Origin: Oehlia diaphana | Lineage: Eukaryota > Glomeromycota > Glomeromycetes > Glomerales > Glomeraceae | Assembly (NCBI GenBank): GCA_003833135.1 | Contig: QZLH01000167.1 | Span: forward strand, 88,199-104,206 | DNA: 16,008 bases | Direction: 5' to 3' | Shown here: positions 1 to 9,681 of the stretch, piece after piece | Layout of the letters: each line of letters begins with the position of its first letter | Numbering within the stretch: position 1 is the stretch's first letter | Translations under genes and position numbers: made by a program | The notes under the pieces: model-generated | Databases searched by the model: none | What the model saw: the letters and a program-made list of their open reading frames with translations, nothing else | What the model was told of the DNA's origin: nothing

Positions 1-513
1 TTTAGTTTTAAATTATAAGGTAAAAAGAAAATTTTCAAAAAAAAAAAAAAAAAAAAATAAAGAACTTATAATTTATTTATAATAATGTTTTAAATTTGGT
101 AAAAAATTGAATTTATCTTACAATCGATATTGTCCAAGAATCTGGAAATTTTTTTCTAAATTTCTCTTAATAACTAAATTTATTTCTTAATTGATATTTT
201 CAAATGTTCGATAAGCTGTTGAATCTGTAGAAAAACAGCAGGGAGTAAACAATAGTAACCAGTTCTCGTGCTGAAAACTAGCGTATAAAACGGGATTAAT
301 AATGATTATCTGTCCGTTAAAATATTAATTTATACTTATTGAAAAGATAATCACTTGATTATTAATTATCGTGTGACAACTGTGACATGCAATATTGATC
401 GTGTCTTATGTCATAACAGTGATACACGTGATTGATTATGACACGATTACTACAAATCTTTTCGCCGTTATTTTACTATTTTTATTCTTAAAAGAAAGTA
501 TCAATATTAAATA
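1..513. other. AT-rich spacer without a recognisable gene
   Basis: No reading frame of useful length and no splice-like exon is visible on either strand. It holds a long A run at about 39-57, an imperfect palindrome at 368-432 (separate entry), and a palindromic CACGTG hexamer at 425-430. A TATAAAA string near 285 is not evidence of a promoter in DNA this AT-rich. The stretch leads into the decayed F-box gene on the plus strand and may include what was its promoter. Confidence 0.5.
368..432. repeat. imperfect inverted repeat (possible MITE remnant)
   Basis: Bases 368-388 and the reverse complement of 408-432 align with small gaps, both running from ATC..GTGT to GACAT, around a 19-base loop. 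A second overlapping pairing joins ATCGTGTC near 398-405 with GACACGAT near 440-447. The flanks are too AT-rich to define a target duplication. It could be the core of a decayed miniature inverted-repeat element or simply a hairpin. Confidence 0.4.
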
Positions 514-1804
514 GTGATATTCTTTTATTATGTCTTTCGAGATTTAGATAACACTGAATCAAATAACAAGAAAAAATATAGAAAATCTTTATTTTCTTGT
601 TTATTAGTTAATAAACTTCGGTGTGAAGTTATAATTTCAATTTTATGGAATTATCCTTATAAATATATTCAGTATTATTCAATATATTTTACATTTATCA
701 GTTAATTCAATTAAACTTTTGATAAATGAAATATCATTATAAAAAAATTTCAAAAACGAAAATTTTCATTAAATTATGTTTAGATATTGTATACAGTATA
801 TCTTAATAATATTCATACCGTTTTTCCAAGTAATGGAACAAGGTTATTAAAGGAAGAAAATTTATAAGCTTTTTATTAGTGAATGTTCATCTATAAAAAG
901 TATGAGTTTGAATATGTTAAATTTTCCGGTATGATATATCAATATTCGGGAGCAAATATTTCTTCATTCAATTCTATATGAGTTAAACTTTGATATGTTC
1001 GACGACTCTGATCTAGTAGGAAAGCAAAGAGTTTATCATGAGTTGGCTTAAATATACAAATCAATAGAAAAAATTTTATATGAATTTACGGGTAATGAAT
1101 ACTGGATTGCTAAATTAATTAATTAATTGAAAAACAAAAAAAAAAAATTTTAATATTTACATATATAGACGAATATCATAAATGTTCAGGCTTTAGAAAA
1201 GCATATAAATTTATATAAATTCAATTATTTATCTATTTACAATTATAACGTCAGTACTTCTTTTATATATTTCCAATAATTAATTTATAATCCTTAAGAT
1301 TACATAACAATAAACTAAATGGAAAATTTGAGGAATACATGATGAATGTAAATTATTATAAACTTTCACTTACTTAGTTAAACATTTTATACCGTTTCAT
1401 ATATTTAGCTGTAAATTTATTCAAAGTACCAATGGAAATTTTGATTAAAATATTTTCTAATTCTTATAGGGTTTATTTCTATTTACAAATACTGTAGCAT
1501 ATTTTATTTTTGTAAATTGCCTGATTATACTCTTCTTTTTGATTATTACAATATCTAAATTCAAAAATTTTAATTTTTCTCAAATGTCAATATTTAGAAG
1601 CAATATATACAGATGAGATAATTTTGGATGAATATGACCGCAACAAATTCCAGAATTTGGAATTGTTAAAATAAAAAAAACTTTACAATTAAATCATTGT
1701 GAATTTGTATGGTATAAATTTATTAAAAAATTCAAAATAGAAGGACGGAGTTAATATATGAATATTATGATGATGAATTTTGGAATTATGAGATCAAATG
1801 GTAG
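514..1804 (+). pseudogene. decayed F-box protein gene (lineage-specific family)
   Basis: The N-terminal part reads as an F-box tail typical of the expanded Glomeromycotina family: FRDLDNTESNN, then LFSCLLVNKLRCEVIISILW, then NYPYKY, and the frame closes at about 705. Conserved pieces continue in shifting frames: LYKLFISECSSIK near 860-900, YHELA then a stop (1049-1051) then IYKSIEKI, ALEKH near 1190, LEAIYTDEIILDEY near 1594-1640, LQLNHCEFVWYKF near 1685-1725, and a terminal YYDDEFWNYEIKW before TAG at 1802-1804. The order matches the F-box copy at 11509-12901, which has ISECSSIKR, YHEFAQICRSIEKI, ALEKH and YYSDDFWDYE. The many stops and frameshifts make it a relic. F-box proteins normally link substrates to SCF ubiquitin ligases through Skp1; this copy cannot do so as read. 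The exact start is uncertain because no in-frame ATG is visible near 514. Confidence 0.72.
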
Positions 1805-3188
1805 CTAATTTATTGAATACCTAAGTAATAAAGAAATTATTGACTGAATAGTTTATGCCTAATTCATATTTAGAAGCAGTAATATATTTGTATGAATAAC
1901 ATAATATAAAGTATAATTAATAAAATTTTGACTGGAGATTAATAATAATGTAAATGAAATGCCAATAAAATATTATCTAAAACTTTAAAAGTTCAACGTG
2001 CACATTTATAACAGATGGAAATGATATACTATTCAATGTGTTATATGTACAGTATGTATTGCAAATTAGAGCGAGTAACTATAAGTTACATTAATAAAAT
2101 GGCGACAGTCCCATATTTAAGGTATATCTCAGATTATCTAATCTTAAATTTTTTTTATTTTGGGCTTTTATGCTAAGACGTGATCTTTTTTAAAAAAATT
2201 CAATAAGTTATGTCTTAATTGATAAACTACTAAGCTTCCTAAAAAAGAATGTTTTTTCTTTTCAGTGCGACCAGATTTTTAAAGAAACAAAAAAATCACT
2301 TTTAGTGTTTCAATATTTCATAGCATCCTAACGTTGTAAATTAGTAATAGTCTAGTACTTTTCTTATTTACGAAATCGTTTCCTGCTTATTTGGAAAATC
2401 AATCAATCATTTTAGAAAATAAAATTACAATTAGTCAATTACAAGGTTGTAATTTCTTTTAGATTTCAGACCGAATAAAACCACACTGATTCATAAAAAA
2501 AAAAAAAAGAAAATTTGGAACAAAATAATTGGTCAATATGAAAGCTAGCTAGCATTATAATCATTATTTTTTCATAAACTATTACACATTTTAACTGTCA
2601 GATATAACTATGAGTCTAAATCTATGACCATGTGTCTGATCATATTGCTGATAAATGATCGAATTTTTTTTATTGAAAATCTTGTATTACTTGTAGTGTA
2701 AATTTTGCTGACTTACTATGTGTAAATAAATAATTTAAAATCAAATGAGTTCAATTTTTCTTGGTCAATTTTGAGAGTACTGGTAAATTAAATTAAAAAA
2801 AATAATGTATGAATAAAATTATTAAATATACAGTAGTATAGTTAATTTCGTCATTTAAATTTATGTAAGTAAATTTCCCGATAGTTTAGTAATAAATTAA
2901 AGGGTGAATAAGAATCTAACATTAAAAATATAGCTCTTTAAATGTTATTTTATGTATTTGAAATGGGTAAATCATCATGTATTTTTTTTTAATGCCACAT
3001 TACAAAAAATTTTAATAATATCAATAAATGCTGATTTGTCATAGAAATTTATTTAATTTATCCATAAATTAATTTAACATAGTTTATAAATAACATTTCA
3101 AAATGTACTATACACTACATTTATAATAAAAATGATTTATTAATAAATAGATTGATTGATTACAGATTACATATAAATTTAACATAAA
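1805..3188. other. AT-rich spacer between F-box relic and kinase gene
   Basis: No convincing coding segment was found on either strand. It includes a short perfect palindrome, AGATTA-TC-TAATCT, near 2132-2145, several A or T runs, and one copy of a dispersed repeat at 2613-2786 (separate entry). The last part, about 3100-3188, lies just beyond the stop codon of the minus-strand kinase gene and should contain its 3' untranslated region. No terminator or polyadenylation signal can be picked out with confidence in such AT-rich sequence. Confidence 0.5.
2613..2786 (+). repeat. dispersed repeat, copy A
   Basis: This segment aligns in direct orientation with 6703-6888. Shared landmarks in order are CCATGTG, GTCTGATCATATTG, AATGATC, a T run, CTTGTAGT, GTGTAAATAAATA/GTGCAAATAAATA, and a perfectly conserved 25-base end (2762-2786 and 6864-6888) containing TTTTGAGAGTACTGG. 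There is no open reading frame. It could be a fragment of a transposon, a solo terminal repeat or a SINE-like unit; the outer ends are not sharp enough to decide. Confidence 0.6.
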
Positions 3189-5226
3189 TTACTTGGTTTT
3201 CATTAATCTTTCTAGGCATTTTTGAGAATAATTATGTCCTTGTTCTGCAGATTTTTTATACCAATAAATTGCTTTATCTATATCTTTTTCAACACCTTTT
3301 CCAATTTCATAAAAATAGCCAAGATTAGACATGCCTATTATATTCCCATTATTTGCAGCTTTTTCATACCAATAAAAAGCAAGTTTTGGTTCTTTATTTA
3401 TGCCACATCCATTAAGATAACACCACCCAATCGACAACTGTCCCATTGTATAATCTTTATTAGCTACTTTTTCGTAATATTTAAAAGCTAATGAATTATC
3501 TATTGAAGTTCCATTTCCAAAACTATAACAAGTACCAACAAAACATTGTGCCAATATATGATCTTGTTCAGAAGCATTAATAAATAAATCAAAAGCCATC
3601 TTATAATTTTCACTTGTTATAATTCCATAATAATTAAAAATTCCAAGTAAAAAAATTGAATTTGAATTATAATTTTGATTATTAAATAGTAGCCAATTAT
3701 AAAAATCTTTTGGATTTATATTTTGATTATTAAAATAATCAATAACTTTCTGTCTTAACTTATTAATATTTCCCTTATTTAGCACTTCTGAAATAAATTC
3801 TGTAATATTATTAACTATTACACTTAAATCATTTTCAGGTAAAATATTTTGGTTAATAATCTGATTACTTGATGTCATAGTTCCCATGATTTCTTTTGTA
3901 TTCATTTTATTGAATTCTTGAATAACCTGGGATAATTCTCCATGTGATGATTCTTCAATATTATTTAAACCTATATTTTTATTTGTAAATGATTGATCAG
4001 TTTTCTCATCAATATTATCATTTTTTTGATTAATTATACCATCTAATCTTTCAACAACTTCTTGAATAGATGGCCGATTATCTGGGTTGTCGTCCCAACA
4101 TTCTAAAAAAAAAAATCAAAATATCCAATTATAAAACTATTTTCATAAAAAAATAAAAAAGTGTTAAACTTACCAGTATAAAGCTTAATATATTCAATGG
4201 GAGTATCAGGAACAGTAGTTTCTCTATGACCTTGCACAATTTGGAAGGCTAAACTACAATCATACGACTCTCCTTCTACATAAAAAGGTGGCTTACCACT
4301 TGATATCTCCCACAAAAGTACGCCTATACTGTATACATCACTCTTCTTATTTAAAGAATATGATCTATTGCTGAATTTTTTTGGATCCATATAAGGAACT
4401 ACACCAAATAAATCTTTTTTCTTTTTAGTTGACGCTTCAATTCTCTTTGATAATCCAAAATCCGCCAATTTGATAGTATCTTGATTGACTAATACATTAT
4501 TAGAATGCTATAATAAAAGAAATAAAATATAAATATTGATAATAAATAATATAATTAGTATAATAAGTATTTTATCAATAAATTTGATAAATTACCAAAT
4601 CACGATGTATTATGTCTTCATCATGCAAGCATGATACGGCACTAGCCAACTGGTAAGCAAATTTAAGTTTATCTTCCCATATAAGTTTCTCAAAGTTTTC
4701 TTTCAAATAATTACAAAGAGAACCACCGTCAGCGTATTCCATCACTAAAAGATATTTCTTAACTTTATAATTTTGATTTTCTATATAAATAAAAAATTTA
4801 TTACTTTTAATTGATTGCATTTAATAATACAAAATATTATTTTATTTATTACCTTGATCTGAAATAGTAATCCCATAAAAACTAATAATATTATCATGAA
4901 AAATAACTTCACGTTGAAGTTCAATCTACATATTAACAATAAAAAAATTTAAAATGGAAATAACATATAAATTATGTTAGTATAATACATAGTATTTTAT
5001 AAATCACCTCATTAACAAGTTCCTTAATTGCTCCTTCATCAATATTAAGAAGAGATTTTAATGCAAAATATTTAGGTAAATTTTTCCATTTCGCACGATA
5101 AACTTTTCCAAAACCACCGATACCAATTTCTTGAATATTTTTAAAATATTTATATTCGTAATGTTTAATATGCTTTTTAGCAATAGCTTCATCAATCCAC
5201 TTAAACCATTCATTCATTTCTGACAT
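3189..5226 (-). CDS. TKL-type protein kinase fused to Sel1 repeats
   Basis: Exons are 5226-5008, 4925-4853, 4780-4596, 4507-4174 and 4102-3189, joined by GT-AG introns of 82, 72, 88 and 71 bp. The frame stays open across all joins and gives 574 residues. Kinase domain is about 30-290: glycine loop GIGGFGKVY (35-43), lysine K57 in ALK, alpha-C glutamate probably E79, HRD at 156-158, N163, DFG at 175-177, YMDPKKF in the P+1 region, SDVYSIGVLLWE (215-226), and CWDDNPDNRPS near the end (272-282). All catalytic residues are present, so an active Ser/Thr or dual-specificity kinase is expected. A low-complexity linker (about 291-415, with SSHGELSQVIQEFNKM) precedes four Sel1 repeats at about 418-560, with motifs such as YWYEKAANNGN; these form a helical protein-binding solenoid. 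The ATG at 5226 is chosen because the residues after it read straight into the kinase. The lineage has many such genes; substrates are unknown. Confidence 0.92.
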
Positions 5227-5582
5227 TTTAAATATGTATATAATATTGTTATGGAAAAATTATTTTATTCGAGTATGAAAAAAAAAAAAAAGTTTTTATT
5301 TAATTAGCAATTTACGGACATACAATTACACAAATTACACAAATTACACACAGGTGCATGCAGGTCAATTATTTTGGAGATACACAAAAAAAGAATGTGA
5401 CTTTAGTCACGTGTAATGAATTAGGTAATCGCCTGCTGATCATATATTCATATTTGCTTTATTTCACGTATTAAACATATTAAACAATTAAAGTTTTTAC
5501 GAAAATTAAAAGAAAAAAAAAAAACAATTTAAGACTAATTATTTAAACATTTTAAATAAAATATTATAACTTTATTAGTAAA
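5227..5582. other. intergenic region between divergent genes
   Basis: This is the shared upstream region of the kinase gene (minus) and the broken gene at 5583 (plus). It contains a 9-base unit ATTACACAA repeated about three times (5325-5351), a small hairpin GTGAC-TTTA-GTCAC (about 5397-5410), and an overlapping CACGTG hexamer (5408-5413) of the kind bound by bHLH factors in other fungi. A-runs flank both ends. No specific promoter element can be assigned. Confidence 0.45.
5325..5351 (+). repeat. short tandem repeat, 9-base unit x3
   Basis: The unit ATTACACAA occurs twice perfectly, followed by ATTACACAC. It lies about 100 bases upstream of the kinase start codon on the opposite strand, and is probably a simple microsatellite. 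Confidence 0.75.
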
Positions 5583-6231
5583 ATGGTGATGAATATGTAT
5601 GTAATAAATCAGAAAAAAAGCGTAAAACAAACAACATTCTTTAGAATGTTTGATTCAAGTTTATCGGTAAGAGAGATAAATAAGAGATTTTGCTGTCGAG
5701 CAGTAAAAGAGATAGCGAAAGATAACGGAGCAAATGATGGAGTACTAATTATTAAATATTATGTTAAGAATTACGGTGGTCATTTTAGAAAAATAATTAG
5801 GATAAAAAAAATCAGATATATCTTGATTTATTTCAACAACGAAAATGACATGACGAACGCAGTTTATAAGTCAGCAATGGAGGATGAAATAGGAAAAGGG
5901 TTCAAATTGAAAGTCAAGACTAATTAATTTTGAAGGATGGTAAGTTTGGGACACAGAGTATCCAAAAGACGATGCCAAACAATAATACTAAATATCCTTT
6001 AGAGAATGAACAATTTTACGAAGCAAAGGATAGTCTAGAGAGTTCAAATGTTCTAACCACAGAAAAAGTACTAAAAAATTTTAACAATTTAAAAAAGAAA
6101 TTTAGTGATAGAATCAACTGAGAGTAACGATAAATGATTGTGAAAAGGTAACAGAGATGGATGATTTGAACGTTAACAAGAAACGTATTGCGCAAACTCA
6201 ATATGTTAGGGAAGATGATAGTGATAGTTAG
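5583..6231 (+). pseudogene. unrecognised gene, frameshifted; weakly RRM-like N-terminal part
   Basis: The first frame opens with ATG GTG ATG AAT ATG and runs 114 codons to a TAA at 5925-5927. Its second half (NYGGHFRKIIRIKK, then RYILIYFNNENDMTNAV) has the spacing of an RNA-recognition-like fold, which is only a weak resemblance. Coding-like text continues in other frames: NFEGW, a stop, then VWDTEYPKDDAK (5926-5990); NEQFYEAKDSLESSNV and TTEKVLKNFNNLKKKF (about 6005-6105); ESTESNDK (6111-6134); and DCEKVTEMDDLNVNKKRIAQ through REDDSDS to TAG at 6229-6231. Base composition is visibly less AT-rich than the flanks. The simplest reading is a gene of about 215 residues broken by several small indels. 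It might come from a retroelement ORF or a lineage-specific gene; I do not recognise it. The first frame alone could still make a 114-residue protein. Confidence 0.55.
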
Positions 6232-6424
6232 TAAACACATAATAGAGTATTTTTAACGCTATAATAATTGTATCACAATTTAGATAGGTTTTTATAGTAT
6301 AGATTCAAATTTATAGTAGATACTTTATATTTACTTACGTTGATTTTGGAATTGATTCGTTAGCAATTATTCCAATACTAATAAAGTTTAATAACATAAA
6401 ACAAACAACAAAGTAACCTGTAAT

Positions 6425-6667
6425 CTAATTACGTTTCGGACCTCTTGTGCAACATATACGATCAGAATTTCTTAAATACCTCACGTGATGACGTTCGTAT
6501 TCAACTTTAGGACCAAAACATGATCGTCTCTGAGGTAAATGAGTATTGATTTGAGATCCATTCCAGTGAGAAATAGACAAAAACTCTGACATAAAATCGG
6601 ATATAATGGAAGGAAGAGTATTTAAAATTTTTATAAAATAACAAGAAATTATTCTACAACAAATCAG
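6425..6667 (-). CDS. putative terminal coding exon of an unknown protein
   Basis: Reading leftward, the frame is open for 80 codons from 6667 to a TAG at 6427-6425. The first methionine is at 6592, giving a 55-residue product. The translation has a balanced composition unlike the spacer: LPSIISDFMSEFLSISHWNG, SQINTHLPQRRSCFGPKVEY, then ERHHVRYLRNSDRICCTRGP and KRN. The DNA is clearly less AT-rich than its surroundings. A 'TTGTAG' at 6659-6654 could be a splice acceptor feeding this exon, but no convincing upstream exon was found. The family is unknown; it may be the C-terminal exon of a degraded gene or a transposon fragment. Its basic, Cys- and His-containing tail does not form a recognised zinc finger. 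Confidence 0.4.
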   Translation of the reverse strand: MICCRIISCYFIKILNTLPSIISDFMSEFLSISHWNGSQINTHLPQRRSCFGPKVEYERHHVRYLRNSDRICCTRGPKRN

Positions 6668-6702
6668 TTAATGACTAAATTAAAATTTGTAAGTTCTAAT
6701 TT

Positions 6703-6888
6703 ACAGTCTATAGACAAAAGAATATGTCCATGTGACTATGCGTCTGATCATATTGTCAAACATGAAGATCAATGATCATTTTTTTTAGTAAAACTTGTAG
6801 TATAAATGTCGTTGGCTTATTTGTGCAAATAAATAGTTTAAGAATTTATGAATTAAATTTTACTGGTCAATTTTGAGAGTACTGGTAA
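6703..6888 (+). repeat. dispersed repeat, copy B
   Basis: This is the direct-orientation partner of 2613-2786, with the same order of conserved blocks and an identical 25-base right end (6864-6888). A CTATG-containing insertion near 6734-6741 and a shorter middle distinguish it from copy A. It is non-coding. Confidence 0.6.
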
Positions 6889-7921
6889 TTAAAGTTTTTT
6901 TTTTTTAAGCACAAAGAGACGAAATATAAATATAAATCAAAAATTATAATTATAAAAAATTTATAATTCTTATATGTTTTGACATTGTCTAAAGTCTAAA
7001 CCTTTCCAATTTTGACTTTCAAAAATAAAAAGTCAAAAACGTCTAGACAAGTTACTACAAATAAAACTTTATGTTATTATATATTGCTATTAAATCTCAG
7101 TAATAAATATTTGTTTTCACTGTGTACACACTCTATAAACTCGTAACATAAGTTTCTGTAATATTTTTAAACAACTTTTGATATTAATTAAATCCATAAT
7201 AAATTTTTTGATAAATCTATATAACAAAAAATTTGTCTGATGTTTGGAATTAATATGTAACAATAACATGCCTCCGTATGTCTATTTATGGTCAAAAACT
7301 ATTCGATCCGTGTGCATTCTAATTAACTGAAATTTTACCTTAATTGGAATTCTTTTTTTGATTATTAATTCAAATATTTTTAGCTTTTTACCGAAAAAAA
7401 ATTTCTTCTTTCGGTTTAGTTTTTTTTCAAACTTGAAAATTTTATTTTTTCCCATTTACATTTAATTTTTTTTCCCAAACTGAATTTTTTTTTTTCGGTC
7501 TTTTTAAAACCAATTTTTTTTTATATTATTTTTTTTCGATCTTTCTTTTTTGGACCGTATTTTTCACTCTTTTGGATTGAATTATTGTCCTTTTTTTCAG
7601 AATGTTTTTCGGTACTTATTTTTTTTTCAGATTCCTTTTTTTCAGTAATTTCCCTTTTTTAAATCGATTTCTTTCTCTTTCCCCAAATTTTTTTTTAATT
7701 TTTTTTTCTTTTTCTATCAATTTTTTTTATTATTAAATAAAAAAATAAAATATTATATTAAATATAATATATTTACAAAATTATGAAAATTGACTGACGT
7801 TGATAGAAAGATGATTAAGATTTTTTTCGATTAAATTGAACGCTGGATAAATAGTTTTATTTTCAAATTCATAAAAATCAAAAAAAAATTGATATTTTTA
7901 CAATATTTTATAGTTAATTAA
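6889..7921. other. gene-free AT-rich stretch with a T-rich tract
   Basis: No coding signal was found. It includes a hairpin with 10-base arms (7010-7019 and 7029-7038; TTTTGACTTT and its complement), a strongly strand-asymmetric T-rich tract at about 7352-7737 in which T runs are separated by short CAG, CCC or CGG words, and an AT-only palindrome at 7750-7770 with 9-base arms. The composition changes abruptly at about 7740, where the T tract gives way to A-rich sequence. Confidence 0.5.
7352..7737 (+). repeat. pyrimidine-rich low-complexity tract
   Basis: Nearly 400 bases consist mostly of runs of 6-10 T, punctuated by short words such as CGGT, CAG, CCCA and CGAT. The pattern suggests a decayed minisatellite with a unit of roughly T(n)CRG, but no fixed period could be established by eye. 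The complement would be a long purine tract. Confidence 0.55.
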
Positions 7922-8290
7922 TTAAAGAAATTGGTAATTTAATAATAGATTATTATAACCAAATCCATACCCGAAATTCTCTAAATAATCACCAAGATTT
8001 TTGAATAAATATTTTAATTCAAATGGTTTAGTTAAATTAATAATTTATCGAGTAAAATGAGTATCAAAAGAATAATAATAAATTTTCGAAGTTGGTTATA
8101 AGTTAAAGATTTATGTGATATAAAATGATAAGAAATAATTATAAAATTTATAAAAATCTTTGTAGTATTTTCATAATATTGAAGTTTTTTCGAAAATACT
8201 TTTAAAAAATTAATCAATTTTTATTGATAATTATTTTTTCACAATTCCTTAATTTCATTTACATTCAAACTTCAATCATTAATAAATGGT
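7922..8290 (-). pseudogene. decayed coding remnant, possibly F-box/leucine-rich type
   Basis: Read leftward, the segment contains SLNVNEIKEL, a stop, then KLINFLKVFSKKLQYYENT near 8210-8150, then in another frame SFDTHFTR, a stop, and INLTKPFELKYLFKNLGDYL followed by ENFGYGFGYNNLLLNYQ, ending at TAA 7924-7922. The LFKNLGDYLENFG piece is like leucine-rich segments I associate with Glomeromycotina F-box proteins, but no F-box signature is visible here. Stops and at least one frame change make it non-functional. A different kind of repeat protein remains possible. Confidence 0.4.
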
Positions 8291-9038
8291 TACATTATTG
8301 TAAATATAACTTAAAGGCTAGATTACAGTTATAATTTTTAATATTGTCAGGTAAGTAATAAAATTCTACTGCATACCATAAACTTATTTAATAAAAAGTT
8401 TAAAAAGGTTACAATATTTTTACAATTTTATTTTAACATATTATGCAAAAAAAATAGCAAAGTTTGAAATTTCGGAGTTTTTTAAATTTGGTAAAAGTAA
8501 TTTTGCCAGTTCATATTTACATGTTTGATAATATGATGAATAAATTTATCTAAAAGCAAATTATGACTAAATGAAAATATTAGCGTTTGATTATAGATAA
8601 AAATTTAAATAATATAATAACATTATCTACATAATATAATTTAGTATTAATTAATTGAAATTTACAGGATAGTATAAAATTCAGATAATTGAAGGTCATT
8701 TATTTTATATTGTATTTAAATAACCTTGAATTCTTAATAATATTCATAAAATTTGTACAAAAAAATAATTTCATAATTATTAAAAAAATATACTAGAAAC
8801 TTTTATTATATTTATTCATAAACTATTATATATTAAATTATCCAATATGTTAACATTTCTTTTTCAAATCAAAATGAGATAAATTTTTTACTGTATGGGA
8901 ATACATCATTTAATTGGCACAAATATGTAGATAATCATAAATGGCGTAACATTTAATGACAAATTTGTATTTAATGAGTCACTTACTAAATAATTAAACT
9001 TTGTAGTTAGTTTAAGCTAAAATGTAAGATATAAAGCG
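8291..9038. other. AT-rich spacer, nothing recognised
   Basis: I see no coding segment, repeat or RNA gene that can be supported. Both strands are broken by frequent stops, and no terminal inverted repeats were found. Confidence 0.4.
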
Positions 9039-9195
9039 TCAAGATTTAAAATACTTTTTTGATCCCATTCGCACGGAATATTTTTCCAAACCAATTTTTA
9101 CTGTTTCATTGATACTAGTAGCTCCTTCAAATCCAATCAACTCGAATTACCCGACTTCGCTAAATAACTTTTGTATTTGATCAATATACCTGATA
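9039..9195 (-). pseudogene. short coding-like remnant of unknown protein
   Basis: One minus-strand frame reads YIRYIDQIQKLFSEVG, a TAA stop, then FELIGFEGATSINETVKIGL and EKYSVRMGSKKYFKS, ending at TGA 9041-9039. Use of G and C is higher than in the flanks, and the residue composition is protein-like. A 'TATATCAG' just upstream could be a former splice acceptor. The single stop suggests a broken terminal exon. I do not recognise the family, and nothing around it indicates a function. Confidence 0.35.
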
Positions 9196-9331
9196 TAACT
9201 AATAAAATATACAAAGTTGACAGAAGCAAGAGTAATTTAAAAATTTTTTGCGTAATTATTTAAATGTATCATGAAAACATCAAAAAGTATATTTTAATTT
9301 TCTTTTTATTATTCTAAAAGTTTTAATAACA

Positions 9332-9403
9332 TTTATTTATCTTATACAAACAAATACATCATTACTCCTATATATGAATTATATTAATTGTAATCCAACA
9401 ATT
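9332..9403 (-). repeat. 3' flank of the F-box tandem duplication, copy 2
   Basis: This run closely matches 11410-11482, sharing ACAAATACATCATTACTCCT and GAATTATATTAATT and a following CCAACAATTT. Both lie just past the ends of the two F-box copies on the minus strand, so the duplicated unit included the 3' flank. Confidence 0.75.
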
Positions 9404-9681
9404 TATGTTCCCAAAAATCATACAAATAATTATGATATAAATATAAAAAAGTTTTTCTACCTTTACAACTCCAATTATCATTTATCAGCAAATAATGTTA
9501 AAGGTACTTTTTTAAATAAATTAAAATTATTTATGTGAAATTTGTATAAAGTAAGTGGAGCTAATTCAACAAATAAATCCAGAAATTTATTGTGAAATTC
9601 AACTGGAATATCACTTACATCTATTGCTACCAAATGCTGGCATTTGATGAAAATGTTCTCTAGTTCTTTCAGGGTTTCATC

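Noticed and set aside
3222..3491. Plus-strand frame of 89 codons
   Set aside because: It is antisense to the Sel1-coding exon of the kinase gene and arises from its composition.
5397..5413. Small hairpin plus CACGTG as a defined regulatory site
   Set aside because: It may bind a bHLH factor, but one hexamer in an intergenic region is not enough to call an element.
5938..5960. Tiny GTAAGT...CAG intron
   Set aside because: At about 17-19 bases it is far too short to be spliced, and removing it does not restore one frame through the region.
5930..6121. Separate small gene starting at 5930
   Set aside because: It has no ATG at the start of the frame, and its coding-like part continues the same broken gene that starts at 5583.
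6016..6240. Minus-strand frame of 74 codons
   Set aside because: It lies opposite the coding-like segments of the plus-strand broken gene and has a hydrophobic, unstructured composition.
8032..8217. 61-codon minus-strand gene
   Set aside because: It is one frame of a longer decayed segment with stops; annotated as part of the relic at 7922-8290.
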